The notes: a model not told the origin generated them from the letters alone. 64,000 bases of DNA from Tabrizicola thermarum (GCF_003574395.1 NZ_KZ984536.1:105322-169321), one strand, 5' to 3'; shown: positions 1 to 8,476, numbered from the stretch's first letter. Numbers and translations are program-made.

Positions 1-1009
1 CAGCCCCCCCCGCATCGCACGACAGGGTCTGGCCCGCATCTTCGGCCACCTCGACATAGACATCTGCGACATCAGCAAGCAGGGCCGCCAGATCGACCGG
101 AGCGAATTTCTCGCGCCGTGCCCCGGCCTCGATCTGGGCGATGCGCAGCAGCGCAGAAAAGGTCTGGTCGATGGCTTCGCTTTGCGCGATGGCGGCGGCA
201 AGGTCGTCCTCGACCGGGGCGGAGACGGCGGCATTGCGTGCTGCCTGCTCAATGTGAATGCGCAGTCTGTTTAACGGGGTGCGCAATTCATGGGCGATGT
301 CGGCGCTGACCTGACGCATCGCCTCGACCAGCGCGCCAAGGCGGCCCACGGTATGGTTGATCTCACCAGAAATCAGGTCGAGATCATCACCACGGCCCGA
401 CAAGGTCAATCGTGTGGACAAATCCCCGCCGGCAACGCGGTGCAGCCCGGCGGTGACCTCGGTCAGTCGCCGCTGCAGTCGCGCTGCGACCCAGGCTCCG
501 GCAGCGATGGCGGCAATCAGGATTGCCACGGCTGACCAGATGAACCCGGTCAGAATGATTTCGGCCAGATCGTCCAGATCGGCGTTACTCAAGCCCACGA
601 CCAGATAATCGCCATGAAGCTCCCCGGCATAGACGCGGTAGGGATAGTCGGTCTGCACCCCAAGAACCTCGGCCTCGACCGTGGACCAGCCTGACCCGAT
701 CGGGACATCGTTGATGTTGCCGACCAAAACCTTGCCCGTCGCATCCCGAAGCAGAAAAACCGAAGCGTGGGTCGGACTGGCGGTGATGCGGGCCGCAATC
801 GCCTCGATCAGATCCTGCTGATCGGCCGCATCGGATTGCTGCAAGGTGGTGAAAATTTCCAGCAGCCGCGCATCCTGCCTGTCGGCCAACTGCCGATGCA
901 GGACGGTGTAACCGATGGCGCCCACAAGGATCAGCGCAGCAAGAACCGCCAGTGTGACGCCGAGCGCCAGCCGGAACGAGCTGTGCCGCCAGAGATCAGC
1001 GGGGCGCAT
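1..1009 (-). CDS. Two-component sensor histidine kinase, C-terminus beyond window
   Basis: Reading from the ATG at 1009 the frame stays open to base 1 (336 codons), so the ATPase domain is outside the window. Visible parts are a first membrane segment at about residues 12-32, a periplasmic sensor stretch, a second membrane segment at about 150-170, a HAMP-like linker, and the dimerisation/phosphoacceptor helix with motif DIAHELRTPLNRL, whose histidine is about residue 240. The start overlaps the end of the response regulator gene by 14 bp, so the two are co-translated. It should autophosphorylate at the inner membrane and phosphorylate that regulator. The signal is unknown. The downstream half of the kinase cannot be checked here. 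Confidence 0.9.
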   Translation of the reverse strand, partial: MRPADLWRHSSFRLALGVTLAVLAALILVGAIGYTVLHRQLADRQDARLLEIFTTLQQSDAADQQDLIEAIAARITASPTHASVFLLRDATGKVLVGNINDVPIGSGWSTVEAEVLGVQTDYPYRVYAGELHGDYLVVGLSNADLDDLAEIILTGFIWSAVAILIAAIAAGAWVAARLQRRLTEVTAGLHRVAGGDLSTRLTLSGRGDDLDLISGEINHTVGRLGALVEAMRQVSADIAHELRTPLNRLRIHIEQAARNAAVSAPVEDDLAAAIAQSEAIDQTFSALLRIAQIEAGARREKFAPVDLAALLADVADVYVEVAEDAGQTLSCDAGGA

Positions 1010-1673
1010 GAAGTGAATAGCCCATGTTTTTCAGAGTGTGCAGCAAGGCCACCTCGAACGGCTTGTCGATTTTGGCGCGCAACCGGCTGATGTGGGTTTC
1101 CACCACTGACGTGTTCGGATCGAAATGGAAGTCCCAAACCCGTTCCAACAGCATTGTGCGGGTCACCACCCGGCCTTCGTTGCGCATCAAGACCTCAAGC
1201 AGCGTGAATTCCTTTGGCAGAAGCTCAATCGCCTGCCCCCCGCGTGAGGCCTGCCTGCGCATCAGATCCAGTTCCAGATCGGCGACCCTGAGCACTGTTT
1301 TCACCTCTTGCACCGGAGGGCGGCGGGCCAAAGCGTTGACGCGCGCCAACAGTTCCGCAAAGGCGAAGGGCTTGGTCAGATAGTCATCACCACCGGCCTC
1401 CAGCCCCTCGACCCGGTCGTCAATGCCGCCAAGCGCCGTCAGAAACAGCACCGGCGTCTTGCGCCCGGCAGCCCGCAACGCACGCACCAGCGACAGACCG
1501 TCGAGGCCCGGTATCATCCGATCCACGACGACGACGTCATAGCTTTCCCGCGTAGCGGCAAACAGCCCATCCGTGCCATCGGCCAGGACATCGCAAACAT
1601 GGCCGTTCTCGGACAGTCCGCGAGCGACATAGTCGGCGGCTGAGGGATCGTCCTCGATCAGCAGGATGCGCAT
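996..1673 (-). CDS. OmpR/PhoB-family response regulator
   Basis: A 225-residue protein of normal OmpR-family length. The receiver domain (1-115) shows the acidic pocket E7-D8-D9, phosphoacceptor D51 (VVVVDRMIPG), conserved T79 and K101. The C-terminal half is a winged-helix DNA-binding domain (LLPKEFTLLEVLMRNEGRVVTR... SVVETHISRLRAKI region). It is first in a two-gene operon with the sensor kinase. It is divergent from the small exported protein and COG4705 genes, which are the obvious candidate targets through the 173-bp intergenic region. The family resembles QseB/CusR-type regulators, but the sequence does not identify the signal. Confidence 0.93.
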   Translation of the reverse strand: MRILLIEDDPSAADYVARGLSENGHVCDVLADGTDGLFAATRESYDVVVVDRMIPGLDGLSLVRALRAAGRKTPVLFLTALGGIDDRVEGLEAGGDDYLTKPFAFAELLARVNALARRPPVQEVKTVLRVADLELDLMRRQASRGGQAIELLPKEFTLLEVLMRNEGRVVTRTMLLERVWDFHFDPNTSVVETHISRLRAKIDKPFEVALLHTLKNMGYSLHAPR

Positions 1674-1716
1674 TGGCGGTCATTCAAGCTCGGATATCTG
1701 GATAGGAGTGACCAGA

Positions 1717-1740
1717 CTATGTGGGCGGCTTAACACATAG
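1717..1740. promoter_or_regulatory. Inverted repeat in divergent promoter region
   Basis: CTATGTG and CACATAG form a perfect 7-bp inverted repeat around a 10-bp spacer. It lies 44 bp upstream of the response regulator start and 106 bp upstream of the exported-protein start. It is a candidate operator for one or both directions. OmpR-type regulators more often bind direct repeats, so its owner is uncertain. Confidence 0.35.
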
Positions 1741-1846
1741 GTCTCGGCCACAATACAAATCTGTAAGCTGGGCGAAAGTTGGCTGCAGGATTGCCGGTTC
1801 AGAAGCGCCAAGGCCGGGTCACTTCCGGTTCCAACCGGAGCAAACC

Positions 1847-2248
1847 ATGAGACAACTTCTTCTCGCCACGGCGCTGATCGCGCTGCCCGTGGCCGCCTTT
1901 ACTGGCTACAACGTCTACGCGGCCAAGGCGGCGGTCACCGCCAACGCGCCATCTGCCAGTCTTGGCGACCTGTCCAGCTTCAGAACCATCATCACCGATG
2001 TCCAGGCCATCGCAGCAACGGGCGACCTTGCGGCGGCCAAGACCCGTATCAAGGACTTTGAAATCGCCTGGGACGACAATGAAACCGGCCTCAAGCCGAT
2101 GGACCCCGCCCATTGGGGCATGATCGACGATGCCGCTGATGGTGCATTCACGGCCTTGCGCAGCGGTAAACCGGATCCTGCTCTTGTCACCGAAACGCTC
2201 GTTGCGTTGCAGGCGTCACTGCAAGATGCGGCGCAGGTGACGCAATGA
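1847..2248 (+). CDS. Small exported protein linked to COG4705 membrane protein
   Basis: 133 residues from the ATG at 1847, preceded by a GGAG at 1836-1839; an in-frame upstream extension to 1721 is not supported by a ribosome site. The N-terminus (MRQLLLATALIALPVAAFTG) is a signal peptide or single anchor. The remainder is a helical, acidic soluble domain with an ALQASLQDA-type tail. I do not recognise a catalytic motif. It overlaps the next gene by 4 bp (ATGA), so it is translationally coupled to the COG4705 membrane protein and probably acts with it in the envelope. Expression is likely under the divergent two-component system. Confidence 0.75.
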   Translation: MRQLLLATALIALPVAAFTGYNVYAAKAAVTANAPSASLGDLSSFRTIITDVQAIAATGDLAAAKTRIKDFEIAWDDNETGLKPMDPAHWGMIDDAADGAFTALRSGKPDPALVTETLVALQASLQDAAQVTQ

Positions 2249-3051
2249 CCGCCATTTCTTCATCCGATCACAAGGTTCCTTCCATGCAGACTTCTGCCGT
2301 CGTCTACAATCGCGTGCCCGCCGTCACCGCAGATTTCTGGCTGATCAAACTGATGGCTGTGACCATGGGGGAAACTGCGGCGGACTACCTCGCCGTCAAC
2401 CTCGGGTTCGGACTGACGACGACTTCTCTGATCATGTCGGCCGTTCTGATCGGTGCGCTTGTGCTTCAATTCGCGCAGAAGCGCTATGTGCCATGGTCCT
2501 ATTGGCTTGCGGTTGTGCTGATCAGCATCGTCGGCACTTTGGTGACCGACAACCTGGTGGACAACTTCGGCGTTTCGCTGATGACCACAACGATCCTGTT
2601 CACCGGGGCACTTGCTGCCACGTTCGCAGTCTGGTTCGCCTCTGAGAAGACGTTGTCGATCCACGCGATCTTCACCACGAAGCGCGAGGCTTTCTACTGG
2701 CTCGCGATCCTGTTCACCTTTGCCTTGGGAACGGCGGCTGGCGATCTGGTGGCAGAAGCCTTCGGCCTGGGATACCTGGCCACCGGCGTTCTGTTTGGAA
2801 TGATCATAGCGTCGCTGATGTTCGGGTATTTCTTCCTTGGCCTCGATCCGATCCTTGGCTTCTGGCTGGCCTACATCTTCACACGGCCCTTGGGCGCCTC
2901 CTTCGGCGATCTCCTGTCGCAACCGATCCAATACGGCGGCTTTGGCCTTGGCACCATTGTGACCAGTGCGCTGTTCCTCGGGACCATCATAGCCATCGTT
3001 GCATGGATGAGCTTTGGTCGCCGAGGAGAAGAACCTGTGGCAATGAATTGA
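2245..3051 (+). CDS. COG4705-family multispan membrane protein
   Basis: 268 residues, strongly hydrophobic, with about eight membrane segments and repeated motifs of the type WLIKLMAVTMGETAADY, SYWLAVVLISIVGTLVTDN, FYWLAILFTFALGTAAGDL and FWLAYIFTRPLGASFGDLL. The repeated W-Lxxx...GxxxxD pattern suggests four internally duplicated two-helix units. This matches the family annotated as uncharacterised membrane-anchored protein COG4705; no transport substrate is established to my knowledge. It is the second gene of a two-gene operon divergent from a response regulator/kinase pair. A start at the later ATG 2284 (MQTSAVVYN) is also possible. Confidence 0.82.
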   Translation: MTAISSSDHKVPSMQTSAVVYNRVPAVTADFWLIKLMAVTMGETAADYLAVNLGFGLTTTSLIMSAVLIGALVLQFAQKRYVPWSYWLAVVLISIVGTLVTDNLVDNFGVSLMTTTILFTGALAATFAVWFASEKTLSIHAIFTTKREAFYWLAILFTFALGTAAGDLVAEAFGLGYLATGVLFGMIIASLMFGYFFLGLDPILGFWLAYIFTRPLGASFGDLLSQPIQYGGFGLGTIVTSALFLGTIIAIVAWMSFGRRGEEPVAMN

Positions 3052-3066
3052 ACTGAGACCAAGCAT

Positions 3067-3103
3067 CTGACGCTGGCCGTGAACTCTCCTTTGCCAGCGT
3101 CAG
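3067..3103 (+). terminator. Hairpin downstream of COG4705 gene
   Basis: A perfect 11-bp inverted repeat CTGACGCTGGC / GCCAGCGTCAG with a 15-nt loop begins 16 bp after the COG4705 stop. No clean T-run follows, so termination may be weak or Rho-assisted. Confidence 0.5.
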
Positions 3104-3198
3104 CCATACTTTGGGCTAGTTTCGGTTGCGAGGGCCAGAGAAGGTTCGACCGCAGTCGCGTCCGCTCCGCCACTTGCCCTCGCGAAAGCGTTCTCCCC

Positions 3199-3220
3199 AT
3201 CCGGCTGCAGCCGGATTTTT
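3199..3220 (+). terminator. Intrinsic terminator
   Basis: ATCCGGC-TGCA-GCCGGAT followed directly by a T-run (TTTTT) is a textbook rho-independent terminator on the plus strand. It is a second stop for the COG4705 operon and lies near the border of the foreign segment that follows. Confidence 0.7.
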
Positions 3221-3236
3221 CCGTTGTTTTCGGGGG

Positions 3237-3620
3237 TTATGCGGGTGGGGCTGATAACCGGCCTACGCGCCAAGAGGCCCTAAAGCGGTCTCTCCGGGTT
3301 GATATTCTCCGGACCTCTCGACCTGCATGAGTCAGTGCAGAGTCCTTAAGTCCTTCGAAAAAATGAAGAAATCCGAGGCCGGACCTGAACACTTCGACGC
3401 CAGTCGCACGGTCGAGATGGAACTGGCATCGAAAATGGCATCGCTGTGCTGAACGAACCCGAAGCATCGTTAGCACGATGGCTTCGAACAGGCTCGTCTT
3501 GCCATAGCCATTGGGCGCACCGATCAAGATGATGTTTCTATCTTTGCCTGGGGCGGGGAAGTCGAAATTGGCCGTGGTATAGGCCTTCCAGTCGCGGAGA
3601 GTGATCTGGGAAATATACAT
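3237..3620 (-). pseudogene. Truncated dndD (N-terminal ATPase fragment) fused to unrelated sequence
   Basis: The first 50 or so residues match the start of DndD, the SMC/RecN-like ATPase of DNA phosphorothioation islands: MYISQITLRDWKAY..., then a Walker A segment IGAPNGYGKTSLFEAIVLTM. DndD is normally about 650 residues; here similarity stops near codon 52 (about base 3465). The frame then runs for 75 residues of low-complexity, arginine-rich sequence with no family character to a stop at 3237. The downstream DNA is lower in G+C than the flanks. The Walker B, coiled coil and C-terminal half are absent, so no functional DndD is made. It starts 5 bp after the small Dnd-associated gene, as in intact clusters. 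Confidence 0.7.
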
Positions 3621-3625
3621 ACGCC

Positions 3626-3826
3626 TTATTCGTCCACCTGAATCCGGTCGAGAATGTCATCAAAGGAGTCCCACAAGCCGGCGCGGCGCTGCTTGCCCGT
3701 CTGTTCGACCTCCGCCTGTACCAACTCTTCGAACTCAGCGAAGAGCAGCCCGTTCTTCTTGCAGGCCTGTTTGATCATTGCCCGGCCATCGGCGTTATCA
3801 AGGAGCACGACGACATTGCGCGGCAT
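3626..3826 (-). CDS. Dnd-system-associated small protein
   Basis: 66 residues, charged, no membrane segment (MPRNVVVLLDNADGRAM..., ...LWDSFDDILDRIQVDE). Its start codon directly abuts the dndC stop and it lies immediately before the dndD remnant. That is the slot occupied in many phosphorothioation clusters by a small protein annotated only as DNA modification system-associated. The assignment is mainly positional. It appears intact. Confidence 0.6.
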   Translation of the reverse strand: MPRNVVVLLDNADGRAMIKQACKKNGLLFAEFEELVQAEVEQTGKQRRAGLWDSFDDILDRIQVDE

Positions 3827-4987
3827 CTACTTGTCCTTCCTGATCCCACGGACGCTCATCGGTCGTGTGTTCGTGTAGGTTGCGAGCTCTTCCGCCCAAA
3901 TCTCGTGGATCAGACCAATTTCCTCCTCGCTGATCAAGGCTTGTCCCGTCTCTGTCTCCAGCGCACGCAACCGCTCGAAGATTTCCGAGCGTGTCTGGAG
4001 CGTGAAGGGGCCGGGCACGAACACCCCGCCATCGGTGATTGTGATCCGTCCGTCGCGCCGCCGCGCCTGCCTGCGTGCCTTGTCGTTGCGGATCGAGGCC
4101 AGCCAGTCACGGAAGTCGAGCAGTGGGCTGAACTCGGCATAGCCGGACTCAACGAAGCCTTCCAAGCTCCGGTCCTTCTCCACCACGGTGCAAGTCCAGC
4201 ACCCAAAGCGCGAGGACGTGGTGCCGCAAGACGGTGCATCCTCTTTCGACGTGACGACCGGGCACTCACCACCGCTCGCCTCTCGGTAGAGGCCGATCAG
4301 TTTGAGATGCGAGCCGCCCCAGGGCGGTTCGTTCAACGCCAGGAACTCCCATACGTCATCAGTGTCGAGCTCAACAATCGGGCGGAATACCATGCAGCCT
4401 TGGAGATCATTGTGTTTGTTGAGCCGCTCGCCATTGTCATAGCGCCCGACCGATGCGGCGCGCGTTGCACTCTCCGTCCGGCGCACGCCCAGCAGCAAGA
4501 TCACTTGCCCAGCAGTATCAGCCTGAGACCTAATGTAGCGGCTGGTCGGCAGGATTTTCATACGATCCGTACACCAGCGGAACGAACGGTTCGGCGACGG
4601 ATAACCCCGGCCGATGAGGTTGACCCAGAACGACTGATCGGGTGCAGGCCGCGTGATCTTGGTGACGACCGGCAGACCGAACGCAAGAGCCGCATTCTCG
4701 ATCTCGGTGATGCTGTCTATGATGTGCTGGACGACGAGCGGGCTCTCGACGAGCGTGTCGTTGGCGACGATGTGCACCTGACGCCTCCGCTCGCTTGGGG
4801 GCAATGCCATGAGCATCTCGAAGACCAGATGGGCAACTAGTGTGCTATCCTTGCCGCCCGAATAGTCAATGGTCCAAGGATAGGGGTGAGGCTGCCGGTA
4901 CTCATCAAGCAGCTCGGCGCGTATGTGCTGGAAGGCCTGGGCGTGGTCGTCATCTGCCCGGATGACCTCAGCACTATCCAACCCCAT
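3827..4987 (-). CDS. dndC: DNA phosphorothioation sulfurtransferase DndC (PAPS-reductase fold)
   Basis: 386 residues from ATG 4987, which has AGGAG upstream. The N-terminal ATP-pyrophosphatase/PAPS-reductase domain carries the PP-loop SGGKDST at 43-49, then NDTLVESP, SFWVNLIGRGYP and FRWCTDRMKI. Later cysteines in GGECPVV, APSCGTT and RFGCWTCTVVEKDRS fit the Fe-S-binding cysteines of DndC. These motifs separate DndC from ordinary CysH. In intact systems it uses cysteine-derived sulfur to replace a non-bridging phosphate oxygen in DNA. Here dndB and dndA are not upstream and dndD is truncated, so modification is unlikely unless partners lie elsewhere. No frameshift is seen in this gene. Confidence 0.85.
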   Translation of the reverse strand: MGLDSAEVIRADDDHAQAFQHIRAELLDEYRQPHPYPWTIDYSGGKDSTLVAHLVFEMLMALPPSERRRQVHIVANDTLVESPLVVQHIIDSITEIENAALAFGLPVVTKITRPAPDQSFWVNLIGRGYPSPNRSFRWCTDRMKILPTSRYIRSQADTAGQVILLLGVRRTESATRAASVGRYDNGERLNKHNDLQGCMVFRPIVELDTDDVWEFLALNEPPWGGSHLKLIGLYREASGGECPVVTSKEDAPSCGTTSSRFGCWTCTVVEKDRSLEGFVESGYAEFSPLLDFRDWLASIRNDKARRQARRRDGRITITDGGVFVPGPFTLQTRSEIFERLRALETETGQALISEEEIGLIHEIWAEELATYTNTRPMSVRGIRKDK

Positions 4988-5042
4988 AGCCTGCTCCTGT
5001 TTCCCATTTTTCTTGTTTATTTGGTGTAGCAGCCGAACGGCC

Positions 5043-5516
5043 CTACTGTAAATCGCGGATGTGCCCTGCGGACCCTTTGACACCCTGTGCGTGGTCGCTT
5101 GCGGTGGCAGTGTCGTCGGAGAATTCGCCGCCCGACAGCGATCGCCTCCGCTGTTCTTCCCAATCCAGAGGGAAGGGGGCCATCAGGTTCGCGAGCGTGA
5201 TGCAAGCGGGCTGACGGCCGTCCATGATGGCCTCCACGAGTTCAGGAGACAACAGGGGCAACCGCATCAGCCGCGCCATGTAAGTGAAGCTGATGTTCTC
5301 TCGCTCGGCCATCTCAGAAATCGAAGCATATTCGCCCGAGTCCAGCATCCGTTTCCACCGGAAGGCACGCGCCAAGGCCTTGACGAGGGTACCGTCCGTG
5401 TGTCGACGCTGCGCCGCTTCCTCCGGCAGCTGCATCTCCTTCCGCCCGCCGCGCTTCACGATGCGGAACGGCACGTGGAGCGTCACCGTCTCCGGGACTG
5501 GAGACCCGCGGGTCAT
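5043..5516 (-). CDS. Serine-recombinase-associated protein
   Basis: 157 residues from ATG 5516, overlapping the recombinase remnant stop by ATGA. Motifs include LVKALARAFRWKRMLDSGEY, SISEMAERENISFTYMARL and LSPELVEAIMDGRQP, giving a ParB/HTH-like character: a helix-turn-helix around residues 70-100, then a helical region. Genes of this type commonly follow large serine recombinases in alphaproteobacterial mobile elements; their role (directionality factor or DNA-binding accessory) is my inference. The reading frame appears intact although its recombinase is not. Confidence 0.65.
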   Translation of the reverse strand: MTRGSPVPETVTLHVPFRIVKRGGRKEMQLPEEAAQRRHTDGTLVKALARAFRWKRMLDSGEYASISEMAERENISFTYMARLMRLPLLSPELVEAIMDGRQPACITLANLMAPFPLDWEEQRRRSLSGGEFSDDTATASDHAQGVKGSAGHIRDLQ

Positions 5517-5992
5517 GCAGCTTCTCCGATCCCGCCGGACAGCATCTCGCTCGCGAGCCCTCCGAGGCCGTCCATCCGGAGCCGGAAGTTGAGACCGTTT
5601 GCGCCGATATCGACGCGCTCGACCAGCAGCACCACGATGCGTGCCTGTTCGGCGGGGAAAAGTTCGTCCCACAGCGGGTCGAGCTGCTGAAGCGCTGTCC
5701 GTGCGTCGGCCTCGGTGATCTCCTCGTCCTGCGCCCGAGCCACTCTCAACGTGCTAGCCACGATCTCGGGTTGGCGAAACACGGCGCGAAGCTGGTCGAT
5801 CACCGCCGCCTCGATATCGCCCGCAGGCACGCGGCCGACCGGGCACGACCCAGCGCCATGCTTCAGCACCGTCTGGCTGACATAATAACGGTAGAGCCTG
5901 TCGCCCTTGCGGGTGTGCGTCGGCGAGAAGGCGGCGCCGTCCGGCCCGAACAGCAGCCCCTTCAGCAGCGCTGGTGTCTCGGCGCGGGTGGG
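5513..5992 (-). pseudogene. C-terminal remnant of a large serine recombinase
   Basis: The frame reads ETPALLKGLLFGPDGAAFSP, then a KGDRLYRYYVSQTVLKHG segment, IEAAVIDQLRAVFRQPE and a C-terminal tail ending GEAA. These are characteristic of the region after the catalytic and recombinase domains of large serine integrases. Going upstream, homology fades near 5992 and an in-frame stop lies at 6014-6016, so the N-terminal resolvase domain with the catalytic serine is missing. What remains cannot catalyse recombination. The break abuts a phage tail fragment on the other strand. Confidence 0.75.
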
Positions 5993-5997
5993 GAGCG

Positions 5998-6130
5998 GTT
6001 GAGGGCTACGCCATCACGGCGCTCGAAAGCCCGCGCGCGTCCATCACGACGCTATCGCGACACTTCGGCTTCGACGCGGTGGAGACCGAGGGCGTGATCC
6101 GCTTCGTCATGCGCGGCCATCCTTCGCCGA
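5998..6130 (+). pseudogene. Fragment of phage/GTA tail-tip (host specificity, 'megatron') protein
   Basis: Roughly 44 codons read VEGYAITALESPRASITTL, then SRHFGFDAVETEGVIRFVMR. This resembles the central region of the large tail-tip/host-specificity proteins of rhodobacteral phages and gene transfer agents, which are normally over 1,000 residues. Similarity ends after about base 6130 and no start or remaining domains are present. It is inferred to be the residue of a gene disrupted by, or juxtaposed with, the recombinase element. The identification is from remembered family sequence and needs a database check. Confidence 0.5.
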
Positions 6131-6422
6131 TGTCTGGTGGGCATCGCGCTCGGGGCGCTCGCCTCCTCGAGACCGTCGCCCTTGATCAGGCGCAGCAAAA
6201 CAAGGTGTCTGAACTGCCGGATAGAAGACACTTTGTTCTTCGACCTTGACACCGTGTTCTTCAACTGCCCTCCGATCTCGAGTGGATCTGTCGCGTCTTC
6301 GTGCCCACCGGTGCCCGTTCGGGCCACCGGGCGTTCGAATGCCAAGGGGCTTTTGCCTGCCCGTGCTGAATGTCGACGGGGCGCGCGAGGTGGCGCCCGC
6401 ATGGAATTTGCGCAACAACGCC
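6131..6422. other. Non-coding stretch between mobile scar and ugpC
   Basis: About 290 bp with no frame of convincing composition. Short open frames on both strands lack ribosome sites and family motifs. It may contain further decayed mobile-element DNA, but I recognise nothing specific. Confidence 0.5.
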
Positions 6423-7529
6423 CTACTGCGCGGGAACGGCACGCAGCGCCCCGAGGGTGGTTTCCATCCGCTTGCCGGTCGCCCCGTCGAAGAGATGGGC
6501 ATGTCGCAGGTCGAGGACGAGGCCGGTTGTGGCGCCGACGGGCGGATGAGCCCTCGCCTCGGTGATGAGGCTGAAGGGAATGTCCTCGATCCTCAGGTTC
6601 CACAACCGGCTCGCGCCGAGGTCCTCCACGATCTCCAGCCGGGCGTCGATCATGCCATGACCGGGCGCTCGCAGGGCAACATGCTCGGGACGGATGCCAA
6701 GCTGGACGAATTGCCCGTCAGAGGCCCCGGGATCGCCGGGCAATCCGATGACCGCCCCGCCTTCCAGCACCACGGCGCGGCGGGCGGCGCTGTACTGGCC
6801 GGGCAGGAAGTTCATCGCCGGGCTGCCGATGAAGCCCGCGACATATAGCGAAGCGGGACGGTCATAGATCTCGGCCGGGGTGCCGACCTGTTCGATCGTG
6901 CCCTTGTTCATCACCACCAGCCGGTCGGCCAGCGTCATGCCTTCATGCTGGTCGTGGGTGACAAAGACCGATGTCGCCTTGATCTGGTTGTGGATGCGCC
7001 GGATCTCGTGGCGCATCTGCACCCTCAGCTTGGCATCGAGGTTCGACAGGGGTTCGTCAAACAGGAACACTTTCGGCTCGCGGATGATGGCCCGCGCCAT
7101 GGCGACACGCTGGCGCTGGCCGCCGGACAATTGCCCCGGCTTGCGGTCCAGAAAATCGGCAAGGCCCACGGATTTCGCCGTCTCGGCCACGCGGGCCATG
7201 CGTTCGGCCTTGGGCACACCCGCGACCTTCAGCGCGTAGCCCACGTTCTCGGCCACCGTCATGTGCGGATAAAGCGCATAGTTCTGGAACACCATGGCAC
7301 AGCCCCTCTCCCGAGGCTCAAGATCGTTGACCACCTGCCCGGCGATCGCGATCTCGCCTGCCGTGATCTCTTCCAGCCCCGCGATCAGGCGCAGAAGGGT
7401 GGACTTGCCGCAGCCCGAGGGGCCAAGGATCACCACGAACTCGCCGTTGTGGATGGTCAGGTTTACCCCCTGCATGATCGTGGTCTTGCCATAGGTCTTG
7501 GTGACGTTGCGGATGGCGATCTCGGCCAT
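6423..7529 (-). CDS. ugpC: sn-Glycerol-3-phosphate ABC transporter ATPase UgpC
   Basis: 368 residues from ATG 7529; a GTG at 7541 is in frame but GAGG lies correctly before the ATG. Walker [10 protein letters not shown] is at 36-44, followed by the Q-loop in [12 protein letters not shown], signature [15 protein letters not shown], Walker [16 protein letters not shown] and the switch His in [11 protein letters not shown]. The C-terminal 130 residues form the MalK/UgpC-type TOBE/OB regulatory domain (IRPEHVALR...). It powers import of sn-glycerol-3-phosphate or glycerophosphodiesters across the inner membrane. Last gene of the ugpBAEC operon, 8 bp after ugpE. Confidence 0.93.
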   Translation of the reverse strand: MAEIAIRNVTKTYGKTTIMQGVNLTIHNGEFVVILGPSGCGKSTLLRLIAGLEEITAGEIAIAGQVVNDLEPRERGCAMVFQNYALYPHMTVAENVGYALKVAGVPKAERMARVAETAKSVGLADFLDRKPGQLSGGQRQRVAMARAIIREPKVFLFDEPLSNLDAKLRVQMRHEIRRIHNQIKATSVFVTHDQHEGMTLADRLVVMNKGTIEQVGTPAEIYDRPASLYVAGFIGSPAMNFLPGQYSAARRAVVLEGGAVIGLPGDPGASDGQFVQLGIRPEHVALRAPGHGMIDARLEIVEDLGASRLWNLRIEDIPFSLITEARAHPPVGATTGLVLDLRHAHLFDGATGKRMETTLGALRAVPAQ

Positions 7530-7537
7530 GGGGTGCC

Positions 7538-8467
7538 TCACTTGTCGGTGTTGATCAGGCCGCGCACGAACCAGCGCTGCATGAAGATGACGATCAGAAT
7601 GGGCGGCAGCATCACGACCATCGTCGCCGCCATCGCAAGGTGCCAGGTCGGCGTGCCGCCCCCGGTGGTCAGCTGGTCAGGCACAAGGTCGGACAGCTGC
7701 ACGACGACCACGCCGTAATTCGCCCGGTCGGTGACGACCAGAAGCGGCCAGAGATACTGGTTCCAGGCGTAGACGAACATGATCGTCGCCAAGGCCGCGA
7801 TGTTGGTCTTGGACAGCGGTATCAGGATGTCCCACAGGAACCGCAAGGGCCCTGCCCCGTCCATCCGCGCGGCCTCGACCAGCTCATCCGGGATGGTCAG
7901 GAAGAACTGGCGGTAGAGGAAGGTGCCAGTGGCCGTGGCGACCAGCGGCAGGATCAGGCCGGTGTAGGAATTGAGCAGGTTCCACTCGAGGCTGACCTCG
8001 ATGCCCGCAAGGCTGTTCAGCAGCCACGAGATGCCGGTCCAGTCCATGATCGTCTGGAACGGCGACAGCGCGTTGGCGGCAACCGCATAGGTGGGGACGA
8101 TGCGGACCTCCAGCGGCAGCATCAGCGTGATGAAGATCGCCCAGAAGATCACCATGCGCCCCCGGAACTGGAAGAACACCAGCGCAAAGGCGGTGAGGCA
8201 GGCCAGCGTGATCTTGCCCACGACGACGCCGATGGCGACGATGAAGCTGTTCACGAACTTCTGCCCGAAGTCGGACAGCGCCCAGGCCTCCTTCAGGTTC
8301 GGCCAAAGCTGGTCGCCGGGCCAGAACTCGACCGGGGCCGAGTTGACGGCTTGCAGGTCGTGGGTGGCCGCGACGAAGGCCAGCCAGATCGGCACCAGGA
8401 TCAGGACCAGACCGACGGCCAGGATCAGATGCGTGGCGAGGTTCAGGATGGGGGTGCGTTCGATCAT
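7538..8467 (-). CDS. ugpE: Glycerol-3-phosphate ABC permease UgpE
   Basis: 309 residues with six predicted membrane segments, the first at about residues 11-33. The EAA loop [20 protein letters not shown] is the contact site for the UgpC ATPase. The charged C-terminus ends [12 protein letters not shown], as in MalG/UgpE permeases. It follows ugpA by 9 bp and precedes ugpC. Together with UgpA it forms the transmembrane channel. Confidence 0.92.
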   Translation of the reverse strand: MIERTPILNLATHLILAVGLVLILVPIWLAFVAATHDLQAVNSAPVEFWPGDQLWPNLKEAWALSDFGQKFVNSFIVAIGVVVGKITLACLTAFALVFFQFRGRMVIFWAIFITLMLPLEVRIVPTYAVAANALSPFQTIMDWTGISWLLNSLAGIEVSLEWNLLNSYTGLILPLVATATGTFLYRQFFLTIPDELVEAARMDGAGPLRFLWDILIPLSKTNIAALATIMFVYAWNQYLWPLLVVTDRANYGVVVVQLSDLVPDQLTTGGGTPTWHLAMAATMVVMLPPILIVIFMQRWFVRGLINTDK

Positions 8468-8476
8468 GGCCGGCCC

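Noticed and set aside
3120-3172. A possible tRNA 3' end/attachment site: GGTTCGA followed by CCGCTCCGCCA near the edge of the mobile scar.
   Set aside because: The flanking bases do not form a T-stem and no matching direct repeat is seen near 6400, so neither a tRNA gene nor an att site can be supported.
3327-3452. A 41-codon plus-strand frame (MSQCRVLKSFEKMKKSEAGP...).
   Set aside because: No ribosome site, no recognised family, and it lies across the chimeric dndD fragment; it may be part of foreign DNA but cannot be called a gene.
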